From assembly GCA_038277395.1 (NCBI GenBank), contig CM076191.1, positions 29,398,583 to 29,462,582 of the forward strand: a DNA stretch of 64,000 bases, written 5' to 3'. Made by a program: the position numbers and the translations under genes. Position 1 is the stretch's first letter; each line of letters opens with the position of its first letter. Below are positions 23,600 through 38,250 of the stretch, one piece after another. This stretch comes from Dryocosmus kuriphilus. Lineage: Eukaryota > Arthropoda > Insecta > Hymenoptera > Cynipidae. Under the pieces are notes generated by a model. It made no database searches. It was not told the DNA's origin and saw only the letters and a list, made by a program, of their open reading frames with translations.

Positions 23600-25067
23600 T
23601 GTAATGAATCCGGTATTGATTCCCGTATTCATCGTAGAACATCAGCGCTCCGCGCGCAAATTTGAATATATCAGAGCAGAATCTCCAAACGATTCTCATT
23701 CCATAATTTCGGTTTGGCTCAATTCTCAAAAACGAGGGACTTGCCTTCGAAAGGTCCAGTTTCCAAGGCCAAGTCACTTCCCGTCCACTCTCAAATTTTA
23801 CAACCCAGGTTCGTCGAGCCACTTGAAAATTCTTGGGAACGAAGGGACATCCTGTGCGAGCAACGAGAGATTGTGCAGACCCGTGAGTCTGGCGAACACG
23901 TGGTCGTAAAACGACAGGATGTCCTCGAATAGCGGGCCTCTTTGAATTCCTCCTTGCCGGAAAACGGAAGCAAGTTTTTCAGGTTTTTGTCGATTCTGGG
24001 TGTCCATGCGTGGGAAATTCTCGATCGTAAAACCGAATCTAAAAATCTCGATATTAGAAAACTCGGGTATTTCCGAAAATAGTATTCGATAAATTCTTAA
24101 TTGTTGTGTTATGTATATGCATGTGTGTATACGGGTATACACATGCATATACATAATCACATATTGTATGGGTGGGAAACTCCAAGCTGCGAAACTGAAT
24201 TTAGCATCTTAAAATTTGAAAAGTAGGAATTGCTCTGAGACTTGGAATAGAGGCGCATGGCGACTTTAGGGATATTGTCTGTACATAACATGCATAAAGA
24301 CTTTAAATTGATAAGAATTGATAAGGACTTTTTATAATCACGTGCTAGACTCATCGAGTGTATTAGGTCAGTTCTAGCGAATTGAAAACCATCATTGTAA
24401 CCAATGTTTATTTATAGAAAATTCTTAGATTTAATCCAATTTGTATATTCTCCTAATTGTTTTAGACTAACGCTTTTTACATTATTTTCTCAACATTTTG
24501 TCTTACTAACAAAATATATAGAGTCGTTTCCAATGATCAACTAATACTCAGACTTTACTTCTATAAACAATATAATTGGAATATGATAAAATTAGTATAG
24601 CTGTGTAGAAAAATATATATTAATTAGGAAAATAATTGTCAGAACATCTTAAAAGAATTAGGATTTAGAGTAGAGATAGGCATGCGTACGTTAGGATGGA
24701 AGGAACGAGGAGTAGGCCCAACCCTCTGGTGGTGGGGAGAGGACCGACAGCCACCCCTGCGTGGGTGAACATCGGCAGAGATCGCCAGAGTTTGAAACCG
24801 CGCGGTTCTGGACTCTCTTGTACGAGCACGGAGCATTCAAATAAAACGTGAGAAGTTGTATCCCGGAATTTTGGTTTTTTTTTTCATTTTTTCCAATTAT
24901 TAATTACTTGCAGCGGGACTTTTCCACCATTTTCAGCACGACGCGAGGAGAACTTCAGTTCGTTACAGCAAAAGGACTCTCAACCCTTTCGGGAGTAAAC
25001 TCGGACATCGTTGGGTTGAAATTCCCGAATTCAAGTTTCGCGCTAAAATACGTTTACGGGCATCACA
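23600..25067 (+). repeat. 3' LTR
   Basis: 1,468 bp, paired with 14116-15581; same TG and CA termini, followed by the TTAA duplication at 25068. A run of T/A differences and one-base indels relative to the 5' LTR lies in its middle third. The antisense open frame of the 5' LTR is also open here and extends 45 codons beyond the LTR edge into the 3' region. Confidence 0.93.
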
Positions 25068-25071
25068 TTAA

Positions 25072-27140
<2,069 letters not shown>

Positions 27141-28381
27141 ATCTGCCCGCTTCGGGGGCAGATTCTCATGGCGGGCTTCGCGCAAAGTATAATGAGGGCG
27201 CTTAGGGCGCGCGTCTGTTGGCACTCGCGCTTCGCGCTCGATAGGTTATTTACCTCGCGCTACGCGCTCGGTGTTTATGGATCGTATAAACCTTTAAATT
27301 AAAAATTACAAAAGAAATTATTTTACTTAAGGCTCTATTGCCCTTAAGGAATACATTCTCATCATGACACTCGTGCTTCGCGCTCGATAATTACATTTTT
27401 TTTAAACACATTGTAGATTGGTAAAGTTTTTTTGTGATTTTCCAAATTTTCTCAATGTAGGATTTCGATTCTTAAAAGTAAAACGATGAGTCTTATAAAT
27501 AAATTTTGTGGCTCTTTCCAAGGTGAACAATTCTGCTTGTTAATATTTTCTCATATCTTGCATAGTTTTGCTGAAAAGTGGTTTTCTTTATATTTCATAA
27601 TATATTTCATGAATAACTCAAAAACTACGCTTCTGTTAAAAAAAAAAATTTATAGGAAGCAAATTTGTAGATCTTTTTGAGGTGAACAACTTTGTTTAGT
27701 ATCATTTTTTTCGTATCTTGTATAGTTTGGCGGGAAATTTGAATTTTTGATTTTTAATAAAGTTTTCTCTATTAAAACAAAAACCATGGATTTTATCGAA
27801 AAATAGTTAATACAAAATTTGTAGATATATTTGAGCTGAACAACTTTGTTTATTATCATATTTTTCGTATCTTGAATATTTTGTCAAGAAACTACAGTTT
27901 TTGGTTTTTAATAAAGTTTTCTCGATTAAAACAAAAACCGTGCTTTTTATCAAAAAATTTTTTTTTAAAAATTTGTAGATTTTTTTGAGATGAAAAATTT
28001 TACTCTCAACTGTTTTTTTTTTTTTATATCTCGCATAGTTTAGCCGGAAAATCGATTTTTTGATTTTGTGAAAACCGTTTTTGATGGATAAAAACATAAC
28101 CGTTGGTCAGAAACCGCTGGTTAACGAACTCGTTCTTTCTTTTTACGCCTTAAATAAGCGTGCCAAAGCACAATCCAATCCTATGAGTCCTTCGAAAGTT
28201 ATCGCGACCACAGACGACAACCACAGCGACAACAACAGACAGACACCGTCGTAAAACCCGTTTTTTTTCTGACTCAGGGGGTCTCAAAACGTAGAGATTT
28301 GATGATAACTGGGGCCAGGGGGGGGGGGGGGGGGGGGGGTCAAATTTGACATAAATCTAATACCTTCTCTAATGAGAATGT
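27141..28381 (-). mobile_element. Helentron-like element, copy C
   Basis: Reverse orientation and nearly full length. The 3' hairpin (27145-27159) and the GCGCGAAGCGCG-type palindromes are on the left, followed by three tandem units of about 155 bp, the conserved block at 28080-28200, and the GAC/ACAG microsatellite. It ends with AATGAGAATGT at 28371-28381. A G22 run interrupts it at 28318-28339, where sister copies have no such run. Confidence 0.55.
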
Positions 28382-28707
28382 AAAAATGACGAGAACATGT
28401 AAAAAGATTAGATAAGAATTCAAGAAAGCAGTTTTAAAAAGATGCCGTTTTAAAAACATGCCGTTTTATTTTGTTTCCATTTGTTTGGGAATATTTCTCG
28501 GAAACTCTCTGCCGGTTCCTCGAAGTACAGGTGAATAGAGGCCAAGGCACGAAGATTCCCTTCCGTCTTTTCTGATGTATTTCGCGAAATAGTGCATTTT
28601 CAAAACAAAACCACACTTCGACTTTTAATTTCGTCAAGGAAGGACGGTTGTAAAAACCTGTTTTATCTATACTCGAGCAATTTTATTCTCAGGCAATGTC
28701 AGACATT

Positions 28708-29335
28708 AAAGGTTATGGTTTTATCCATCAAAAATGGTTTTCATAAAATAAAAAAATCCATTTTCCGGCTAAACTATGCGAGATACAGAAAATATGTACA
28801 TAACCAAAACTGTCTATCTTAAAAAGATCTACAAATTTTGTATTAACTATTTTTTGATAAAATGTACGGTTTTTGTTTTAATCGAGAAAACGCTATTAAA
28901 AATCAAAAATTCAAATTTCCTGCCAAACTATGCAAGATGCGAAGAAATGATAATAAACAAAGTTGTTCAACTCGAAAAGATCTACAAATTTGCTTCCTAT
29001 CATTTTTTTGAACAGACGCGTAATTTTTGAGTTACTCGTGAAATATTTTATGAAACATAAAGAAAACCACTTTTCAGCAAAACTATGCAAGGTATGAGAA
29101 AATATTAACAAGTAGAATTGTTCACCTTGGAAAGAGAGAGAGAATGATGAGAATGTATTCCATAAGGGCGATAGAGCCTTAAGTAAAATAATTTCTTTTT
29201 TAATTTTTAATTTAAAGGTTTATACGATCCATAAACACCGAGCGCGTAGCGCGAGGTAAATAACTCTTCGAGCGCCAACAGGCGCGCTCATACTTCGCGC
29301 GATGAGAATGTGCCCGCGAAGTGGGCAGATTTTTT
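28708..29335 (+). mobile_element. Helentron-like element, copy D (5'-truncated)
   Basis: Starts inside the conserved block (TTATGGTTTTATCCATCAAA) without the microsatellite. It keeps three 155-bp units (ACTATG markers at 28773, 28927 and 29082) and ends with GATGAGAATGT (29301-29311) and the hairpin GCCCGCGAAGTGGGC. The CCTTAAGG MITE site is altered here to CATAAGG. Confidence 0.55.
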
Positions 29336-29347
29336 TTTAAATAATAA

Positions 29348-29431
29348 AGGTGGGGTCTTCCAGAAAATCTCCTTTTCTGAATTTCAAAATTTGTTGAAAA
29401 AAATAAAAAAGACTTTCTGGAAGGCCCCACG
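29348..29431. repeat. Short inverted repeat between element copies
   Basis: GTGGGGTCTTCCAGAAAATC and its near-exact complement GACTTTCTGGAAGGCCCCAC are separated by about 42 bases and could fold into a strong hairpin. It lies between copies D and E of the Helentron-like family; the rest of 29431-29590 holds nothing recognisable. Confidence 0.6.
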
Positions 29432-29593
29432 TTTTTTCTTTTTTAAAATATTTTTTAAAAGTTTCTGCTTATATAATGAAGGTACATTTTCATTTTTACG
29501 CGGGTAAAAGATTTCTTCCCCCGAAAAATGAATTTTCACATTTTTCTCCAAAACGCTGCAGCAAGATATTACAAATGACAAGGAGTTATTTTT

Positions 29594-30622
29594 ACATTCT
29601 CATCTCAATGAAAAATGTATTAGCTTTATGTGAAAACTGACTTTCATGGATTTCATGAAATCTCCACGTTTAGTGACCCCCTGAATCCGAAAAAAAACAT
29701 GTTTTACGACGGTGTCTATTTGTTGTCGTTGTCGTCGTCGCCGTCGTTGTCGTCTTTTCTCACGATAACTTTCGAAGGACTAATCGGATTGGCGTAAAAA
29801 GTAAGGACGACTTCGTTAACCAGCGGTTTTTAACCAGTGGTTATGGTTTTATCCAACAAAAACGGTTTTCACAAAATCAAAACATCAATTTTCCGGATAA
29901 AATATGCGAGATACAAAAAGGCGATGGGGAATAAAATTGTTTACCTCAAGAAAATCTACAAATTTTTGTTTTAACCGTTTTTTGATTAAATGCACGGTTT
30001 TTGTTTTAATCGAGAAAACGTTATTAAAAATTAAAAACTCAAATTTCCCGCCAAACTATGCAAGATACGAAAAAAATGGTAATTTTCACCTCAAAAAGAT
30101 CTACAAATTTGCTTTCTATCATTTTTTTGAACAGACGCGTAGTTTTTGAGATATTCGTGAAATATGTTATGAAATATAAAGAAAAAAACTTTTCAGCAAA
30201 ACTATGCAAGATATGAGAAAATATTAAGAAGCAGAATTGTTCACCTTGGGAAGAGCTATAAAATTTATTTATAAGACTCATCGTTTTACTTTTAAGAATG
30301 GAAATCCTGCAGTGTGAAAATTTGGAAAATCACAAAAAAACTTTAACAATCTACAATGCGTTTAAAGAAAATTTAATTGTCGAGCACGAAGCGCGAGTGT
30401 CATATGACGAGAATGTATTCCTTAAGGTCGATACAGCCTTAAATAAAATAATTTCTTTTATAATTTTTAATAAAAAATTCAAATTTAATAATGTCATTAA
30501 AAGCAGGTGTTTTGAAATGTTAAGACCTAAGTAACGAATACCGAGCATGATGTGCAAGGACAACAAACGTCCGAACGCGAAGCGCGCGATGAGAATGTGC
30601 CCACGAAGTGGGCAGATTTTTT
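29594..30622 (+). mobile_element. Helentron-like element, copy E
   Basis: Complete in outline: ACATTCTCATC (29594-29604), GTC/GTT microsatellite (29712-29755), conserved block, tandem units, palindromes, GATGAGAATGT (30588-30598) and hairpin GCCCACGAAGTGGGC (30599-30613). The short open frame of the conserved block is broken by a stop here. This copy shows the short A8 run at the place where copy A has 192 A. Confidence 0.55.
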
Positions 30623-31193
30623 ATAGACCTTTTATAGTAGTTTAGCCCGCATAAACTTACTGAGTGTCTTTCTTATATAAGGACAAATTAATACAAAAAT
30701 CGACAGAAAATATAACTGTAGGTTTTTCGAGAAAATAAACTTTATATATTTTTAGAAATAACAGCCGCCATTTTGTTATTAGCCTTTTTTAATTTTTCTG
30801 GCGGATTTTGAAAGAAGACGATAAACCTCACCAGAGCCTAGAAAAAACCTCAAATATCTCTATATTATGCCAAAAGTTATACATTTTTAAAGAAAAAATT
30901 ATATTTTTTCGAAAAATCCACTTTAAAATTCAAATACTCACAACTTCGTATACAAATTTTTTTCTTGCAAATCGGAAAAATACGTATTTCCTAATTTTCT
31001 CTCAAAAACGACATATTTCGTCAGCAACAGATTCTGCGAATTGAAGTATAAGATCTGCCTGATTTTAAATGTATTCGGTCTATATCAGTTTTATTCAAAT
31101 TTGCATTGAAGTTTTTAGAAGACAAGAAAATTTTTTAAAAAGTTGAAAAAAAGTTTTGCGGATGCGAACGCAGAACGGCAGCATGTCTACTCT
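30623..31193. other. Intergenic DNA, nothing recognised
   Basis: A/T-rich sequence without a supported gene or repeat on either strand. Confidence 0.4.
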
Positions 31194-32832
31194 CCCTTGT
31201 GCCGCGGCTGGATTAAAATCGATTGAAAAATTTTCAATCCAAGAGAATCCAGAATCTTGTTCCAGAATTTGCAGATTGATTTGAATAGAAGCTTTTAATC
31301 TATTTTAATCCAGAAAATATGGATTGGGTTGAAAGATAAAAATTGATTGGTATAGATTGAAAATGCTCAAGCCATGAGAATGCCGTGGCTGGATTCAAAT
31401 GGATTGATATGGATTGAAAATGTATCCATTTGAATACATTTTAATCCATAGAATCTAGACCACGAATCGTCTGGATAGAGCATCAATCCATTTAAATCTA
31501 TTTCAATCCAAAGAATTGTCTGGATTGAAATTGATTCAATAAGATTAAAATCATTTATGATTGGAAAACTATTTTCACTTTACAAATAACATCTTCTCGA
31601 TATTTTTGACAAGGAATATCAAAAAATGTTTACTACAACTCGGATTATTGCGGATAGATTGAAATGGATAAAACTAGATTGAAACCAGGCATCCTTTTTT
31701 TTTTAAGTATCTGCTCAGATTGAAGAAGATTCAGATGGATTACTGTTGAATTTTGATTTTTCTGAGAATACCACAATCACAGTGCTCTACCATGTTGCTA
31801 AAATGCAAACACTGTCTTCTTCATATATGCCAACCAGAAAAATCGAATTATTGTTTTAAATTAAGGATCATCAGGTTACAACGAAAATGGATAAAAATGG
31901 ATTGAAACCAGTCATGCTTTTTTCTACGTACGTACTCGCATTGAAAAGGATTCAAATTGATTAAATTTAAGCTTTGATTTTTGTGTGAAATATCACGATC
32001 ACTGTTCTCTACAATGTTGTTAAGCTGCAAACACTGTCTTCTTGATATATGCCAACCAGAAGTCTAGCTGTTATTTTAAATTATTCAATCCGTTTTTATC
32101 CACTTATATTCTAAATCCATGATCCATAATTTAAAATAACAGCTAGACTTCTGGTTGGCATATATCAAGAAGACAGTGTTTGCAGCTTAACAACATTGTA
32201 GAGAACAGTGATCGTGATATTTCACACAAAAATGAAAACTTAAATTTAATCCATTTGAATCCTTTTCAATTCAAGTACGTACGCGGAAAAAAGCATGACT
32301 GGTTTCAATCCATTTTTATCCACTTATATTCTAAATCCATGATCCATAATTTAAATTAACAGCTAGACTTCTGGTTGGCATATATGAAGAAGACAGTGCT
32401 TGCATTTTAGCAACATGGTAGAGCACTGTGATTGTGGTATTCTCAGAAAAATCAAAGTTCAACAGTAATCCATCTGAATCTTCTTCAATCTGAGCAGATA
32501 CTTAAAAAAAAAAGGATGCCTGGTTTCAATCTAGTTGTATCCATTTCAATCTATCCGCAATAATTCAGGTTGTAGTAAACATTTTTTGATATTCCTTGTC
32601 AAAAATATCGAGAAGTGTTATTTGTAAAGTGAAAATAGTTTTCCAATCATAAATGATTTTAATCTTATTGAATCAATTTCAATCCAGACAATTCTTTGGA
32701 TTGAAATAGATTTAAGTGGATTGATGCTCTATCCAGACGATTCGTGGTCTAGATTCTATGGATTAAAATGTATTCAAATGGATACATTTTCAATCCATAT
32801 CAATCCATTTGAATCCAGCCGCGGCACAAGGG
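31194..32832. mobile_element. Giant foldback element (about 0.7-kb arms)
   Basis: Arms at about 31383-32083 and 32127-32829 are inverted copies of each other with only scattered mismatches, around a 43-base centre. The outermost ends share the 21-bp inverted terminus CCCTTGTGCCGCGGCTGG..., with the left end carrying an extra 190 bases. A second internal copy of the terminus lies at about 31383. No target duplication was clear, and there is no coding capacity. The ATGGATTGAAA motif recurs throughout both arms. Transcription from either side would give a long hairpin RNA. Confidence 0.85.
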
Positions 32833-34325
32833 CTGTCACCTAATCTACTAGACCAGAATGAACTATGGTGTACATGAAATTAAATCGAGGAGTCAATGGG
32901 CTGAAAGTAATTCTCATTTTATGTATATTTTATTATTCATTATTTCCTTAAAAAATGTGCAGCTTAATGTAAAGGATTAAAGGAATTATATATTTGAAGC
33001 AATGAGATTAATAAAGCGCACATTTTCGGAACGACTAGTCAAATTCATGAAAAATGCTATTCGTCCCGAATTTCGGGATGACTCGATGCAGCCTTATTGA
33101 TTCCCGGTAATAAGCGTTAAATTCAGAAGAATCAAGAATTGTAATTCCTATGAATACGAGATTTTTCCTCCGTCTAAAAATCCCCCAACGGGAAAAGAAA
33201 AAGTGCAAATCTTATTCCCCTCAATCGACTTAGTAAAATTTAACGGAAGCGTATTAAAAAGAATTAAAAAGTAGAAGAATGTAAAAGAAGGAATAGAAAA
33301 GCTTAAAATAATTTCACTTTGAGAACGCTATATCGAATTGAAATTTATGGATTGTTTTCTCATTAATAAATATTTTGTATTATATTGTCATTTTTAATAA
33401 TTAAAGTGTATTTTTAAAGGATTTGAAAATAATTAAAAAGTTTTCAAGCGAGATTTACTGTAATTTTATCTTTCTTTATTTTCTTACTATTAATTATTTA
33501 TTTTCTCACACATTTCAATAACATTTTTAAAATAATTATTCTTTACTTACTACAAGGAAAATTATTATAATTATTAAAAATAATAATACCTTATTATTAT
33601 CAATTATCATTACTAATTACTATTACATATTTATGATGCATTTATTTAACCTACTTTTTTCATTATTCAATCGTTTTTGAACTTATACATTCGGAAAACT
33701 TTCAAATTTATATTTATTTATATTTTAATAATTTATTTAAACGTGTTAAAAAATGCATTAATCTCTGATAACATTGAGGAGAAAACATTACAGATGAGAT
33801 CTATTCAAATATGTGAATTAGGCAGACTTGAATTGATTAGAATTAAAATTTCAAAACTTATATTCCACATGAAGGAAATAAAACAATTTATTACACATAT
33901 TTTGTGAACTAATTAGAAGGAATTAAATAAACTCAAAATATGACCACTTTTGCGGAATACAAAACATCTCTGTGAGGTGTGCGTACCGGTACAATTAGAA
34001 GGAATTAAATATATTGAAAACACGTTCTCTTTTGGAGAATAGGAAACTATGTGGCGGTCGCTATAGAAATAGAAGTGAATTAGTTTCGGAGATATCCTAT
34101 TCATACAATGGCATTTTAGACAGATGGAAAAATCGCGCATTCAAAAGAATAAAATAATCTTCACTTTTAAGCTAAAATCTGAAAATATTAATTTTTCTCT
34201 ATTCAATGCTTATAACCGGGTTATTATTCTTTTTATTCAATTTTATTAACTACTTAAATTATAAGATTAATAATTATGTCATTAATTACATTATGTCATA
34301 TAATTACATATAATAATTATATATA

Positions 34326-34383
<58 letters not shown>

Positions 34384-35010
34384 TTTTATTTTTATATTGA
34401 GAATATTAACTTTTATGTCAATTATTTTATTTGTCTGAAATTAGAATAATTCCAAGTATATATATATTTATAGATTATTTTTAAATAAAGGTGTAATCAA
34501 TATTTTTCCTTCTTTAAGATTATTTTTATTCATTTTATGTACTTTCAGTATAACTTCTCCTTTTTTGAATTTATGTAGTGAAATTATAATAATTAATATT
34601 ATTAAGATGATTGTTATTAATAATTTTAATAATAATTTTTTACCTCTGGTTTTTATCATATCGGAGTTACCCACTCTCAGATCTTCTCTACCGACGTTAT
34701 CAAATTGCTAAACTGTAGCCCTGCCTTATCGCTCAAGATGAAGCGTGGACGTTTAGTTTTCAGTTCACGAAAGGAGAAAAAAGAATCTCTGAAAAAAGCT
34801 TAGGGGCACGGGGGGCGCTGCGGAAAGTCAAACGAAATTGAATACATTAGTCTGCCTATCTCCCTACTAATCTCTGGTATTATACATTCAATTATTTATA
34901 TGGTCGATAAAGTAGAGACATGGATCTATAGACATTTTCAAAGGGGAAGCTTACGCGCCGCCATGACACTGAGAGCGCATTTGAATGTTTCGAGCCTATT
35001 TTCGTTAAAG
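32833..35010. other. AT-rich intergenic DNA with TA microsatellite
   Basis: No supported gene. A TA array occupies about 34319-34379. Short open frames at 33677-33907 and 34468-34674 (the latter with a hydrophobic run) have AT-driven composition and no splice or family support. Confidence 0.45.
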
Positions 35011-35177
35011 ATGTACACTATCGTAGCCAATTTCAATGTAAAACTAACTGAAAAAGATATGCCTGGTGCTGAATTACTACATAAAAAGGTAGAAGAGAAC
35101 ACCGGTTGTCAGTTGAAAAGGTGGTTGAAGTACAGGAAACAGTGTATCAAAGTAAAAAAGCAGGAACTTGTTGACCG
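35011..35177 (+). CDS. Possible first exon of a SAP-like domain protein
   Basis: An ATG at 35011 opens a frame encoding MYTIVANFNVKLTEKDMPGA and later LKRWLKYRKQCIKVKKQELVDR, ending at a plausible donor (CCG|GTATGT). The second part has the L..WL..R......KK.ELV.R pattern of SAP-like DNA-binding modules found at the N-terminus of many uncharacterised invertebrate proteins, some linked to YqaJ-type nucleases. No downstream exon was located, so this may be a relic. The frame is open for 105 codons from 34900, but the upstream part looks unrelated. Confidence 0.35.
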
Positions 35178-36854
35178 GTATGTAGAATGCAGGTTATGTT
35201 TACATCGTATGATGTAGACATGTAGTACGTAGTACCTACGCCTGATCAGACTCGTCAAAAAAATTTTGTTTTTATATATAAAAGCGTAGTTATCTCAGCG
35301 AATTAAAGAAATTAAATAAAGCTTTATAAAGTATTTCCGAAACATTCAGTGGAAACCGAATTATAATAGCAGTCATTATATAATTGGGTTGTCAATTTAC
35401 AAATTCATGTAGCTTTTGCAAAATACCAGTAGAACTTCAATATAATATGGAATAATTGCTGAATTAATATTAACATGAACAGTAATTCTGATATTTGTAT
35501 AGGCTTCGTTTTGTGGCAGTTTTTCAAAAAAAAATTATTTAAATTGTAAAATACATTATACGCACACGTTTCATATGTAACACTTAAAACTGCTTCTTTC
35601 ACCGTCTCAAAATATATAACAAATTTTACATTTTTACCTTGAAATTTTGTTGCTGGCCCTCACTTTTCACGGGGTCAGGAAACTTTTCAGATGGACCACT
35701 TTCTCCCACAAAATGCAATGAGCAAATATAAGTATCTTAATTTGTTTACATTCTTTATACTACAGTAAAACTTGTCCCGGCACACACATAACCTCACCCA
35801 CATATCACTTTTTCTGCATTCCGCGAAATTTTTAATATGGATTTTCAATGATTCTTCAGCAATGTTACCCTTTCGAAATACCAAACGCAGTTTTGTAAAT
35901 GAAATAAAATAATAATTTCACTCCAAGTACGACTTGCGCCGGGTATCACTTTTACAATTTCCAAAACAACACTTCTTGTCCGTACCAATCTTTTTCCTTT
36001 TCAGTAGATTTTCTCCTGGCAAATCAGACATTTTTTTAGTAGAAGGATTTTTATATTCCAGTTGGTCTAAATATTTTTTTAAAATGAATATTTACTATTC
36101 ATACATACATTTCATGGTAAAAGTGACTCGAAACTCCCGGAAGTGCTATATATTTTTCGCGATTGCGCAGTATCGTTTTCTTAAATGAAAAGGTCTATCG
36201 CAGGGTGCAGACAAAGATATTATATACAATAGATGCGGTTAGGGTCAGTGGTGGGAACGACCGATATATATAGCTAACTACATTTTCGCCTATAGGTAGG
36301 TACTGCCCTCTAGAACGTTTCATCGTTTCCGTGGCAACGAGTAAACAAACTGAACGGGCCGTGATTTTCTGTTTTGACCTTTCGATATTTCCTGGCTCGC
36401 ACTCGGCATGTCGGATGCGGCTGTGCCTCGTGAAAAGCCGAAGATGGGCGAAGATGACCGATTCAAATGTTCAGTTTCTCGACGATTGCAAGCAAATTTA
36501 TGTTTTGGAGAGTCAAGTCGAGTCGATTCTCAGATTTTCATGCACGTATGCATGTGTGTGCATGCGTTCAGTGTGTCACCGTGTTTACAAAATTGACAGG
36601 TGAACTAAATACTACATATACATAGTCCTGAAATTATGTATATGACTTGCAGGAATTATTATATATATGGAATATTTTAGATCCAGGGAATATACAAGAC
36701 ATTGGAGGTTTGTAAAGTTAAAATATATAAGGGATTTTAAGGTTTTTTTTTGCATTTTTGAACCTACAAACTAAAAATTCGAAAGAAAAAAGTAATAAAA
36801 ACCGACAGTTTTTAGACAAACACTTGTCAAAGTTTCCATTTTTAACATGTGTTT
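35178..36854. other. Intergenic DNA, no firm gene
   Basis: A less AT-rich stretch at about 36220-36600 contains an ATG at 36408 (MSDAAVPREKPKMGEDDRFK) that could begin a first exon closing at a GTGAAC donor near 36600. There is no downstream exon to support it because the scaffold gap begins at 36855. Confidence 0.25.
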
Positions 36855-37354
36855 NNNNNNNNNNNNNNNNNNNNNNNNNNNNNNNNNNNNNNNNNNNNNN
36901 NNNNNNNNNNNNNNNNNNNNNNNNNNNNNNNNNNNNNNNNNNNNNNNNNNNNNNNNNNNNNNNNNNNNNNNNNNNNNNNNNNNNNNNNNNNNNNNNNNNN
37001 NNNNNNNNNNNNNNNNNNNNNNNNNNNNNNNNNNNNNNNNNNNNNNNNNNNNNNNNNNNNNNNNNNNNNNNNNNNNNNNNNNNNNNNNNNNNNNNNNNNN
37101 NNNNNNNNNNNNNNNNNNNNNNNNNNNNNNNNNNNNNNNNNNNNNNNNNNNNNNNNNNNNNNNNNNNNNNNNNNNNNNNNNNNNNNNNNNNNNNNNNNNN
37201 NNNNNNNNNNNNNNNNNNNNNNNNNNNNNNNNNNNNNNNNNNNNNNNNNNNNNNNNNNNNNNNNNNNNNNNNNNNNNNNNNNNNNNNNNNNNNNNNNNNN
37301 NNNNNNNNNNNNNNNNNNNNNNNNNNNNNNNNNNNNNNNNNNNNNNNNNNNNNN
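36855..37354. other. Scaffold gap (500 N)
   Basis: Exactly 500 unknown bases, a conventional placeholder, so the true distance is unknown. The right flank is a minisatellite that may explain the break. Confidence 0.99.
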
Positions 37355-37445
37355 GATTGGGTGGGAAATGGGATTGGATGGGAAAGAGAATTATATGGGA
37401 AATGGGATTGGGTGGGAAATGGGGATTGGGTGGGAAATGATATTG
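37355..37445. repeat. Minisatellite GATTGGGTGGGAAATGG
   Basis: About five tandem, imperfect copies of a 17-base unit flank the gap directly. The array probably extends into the gap. Confidence 0.75.
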
Positions 37446-37454
37446 GATGGAAAA

Positions 37455-37765
37455 CTAGCACTCTTATCCTTCCCAAACCTTTTTCAAATTTTAAATATCT
37501 TATTTTTTCATCGAGATATCGTTGATTGAAGTTAAGTATTTGAGCAATTTCGTTATATATAGTCTTAAAATACAGCCAATTTTCCAAATAAGCAGAAATA
37601 CTATATTTGTGTATTTTTTGAGTGAAAAATTGAAGGTTATATACTCATGCGTTGACATTATGAATTCAGATTCTATTAATTTTAGTCTTTAATCAACGAT
37701 ATCTCGATGAAAAAACAAGGTATTTTAAATTTAAAAAAGGGTTTGGGAGGATAAGAGTGTTACAT
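37455..37765. repeat. Inverted repeat, probable MITE
   Basis: About 37457-37535 and 37684-37761 are inverted copies. Shared blocks include CACTCTTATCC, CCCAAACC and TTCATCGAGATATCGTTGAT. The loop is about 150 bases. No coding content. Confidence 0.6.
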
Positions 37766-37932
37766 TAAAATGGCATAACTTGTTTTTGGAAAAAATTATT
37801 CGAGATGTGACAAATAACCCCAAATGTAACAAAAACTCGTGTTTTTCGTACTTTTAGGTAAGGATATCTGGAAAACCTAAGGTTCTCCAGATATCCTAAG
37901 GTGATGGACCAATTCTGAAGCTAGATTCAGAT

Positions 37933-38250
37933 TCAGTGCGTCAAAAGCATTGCTTCTGTTTTTGCTAATAAAGAAAAAACATTTTTGTCTACAAATTTGC
38001 AGATTTCTAGAGAAATATCAGAAATGTCTTCCAGCAATTCTGCGCCGTCCGTTTTGCTTTCCACGTCGGTTACATAGTTCGGTAGAGAACTGTTAGACAT
38101 AGTGAGTCTGGAATTGTCTTCAAGCTGAAAAAGATACAAAGTATTGATAAGTTTTCAAATACTTTTTGAGTAGACAAGTACAAATAATATATTTTTGTTA
38201 GTAAAATTAATTACCTGAATGAGAACAAAACGTGGTTTTTTATTTGATAT
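37933..38250 (-). other. Open in-frame extension downstream of the DUF4806 gene
   Basis: After the TAA of the preceding gene, the same frame stays open to a donor (ATTCAG|GTAATT, exon end 38215). It continues, in phase, after the acceptor TTTTTCAG|CTTGAAG (from 38126) to a stop at 37933, adding about 72 codons (LEDNSRLTMSNSSLPNYV). It may be a spliced 3' UTR, an alternative transcript or the beginning of another gene. Confidence 0.3.

Larger units (their letters stand above)
14116..25067 (+). mobile_element. Gypsy-type LTR retrotransposon with a macro domain in pol
   Basis: A 10.95-kb element with two long terminal repeats, a leader, gag, pol and a 1.6-kb untranslated 3' region, but no env. 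It is flanked by TTAA on both sides (14112-14115 and 25068-25071). The pol order is protease, reverse transcriptase, RNase H, macro domain, integrase, which is the Ty3/Gypsy order plus an extra domain. Single-base shifts occur at about 16570, 18601, 19147, 19650, 20142 and 21160, mostly in homopolymers, so as written the copy is coding-defective. The two LTRs differ at roughly twenty positions by eye. Confidence 0.95.

Noticed and set aside
27165..27260. Bacterial-type palindromic repeats or CRISPR-like array
   Set aside because: The GCGCGAAGCGCG-type palindromes are fixed parts of the Helentron-like family and are not regularly spaced repeats with unique spacers.
34468..34674. Small hydrophobic protein on the - strand
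   Set aside because: Composition follows from AAT/ATT-rich simple sequence; no start context, neighbours or family support.
36758..37587. Long frames crossing the first gap
   Set aside because: They consist mostly of unknown residues; the flanking parts are minisatellite and intergenic DNA.
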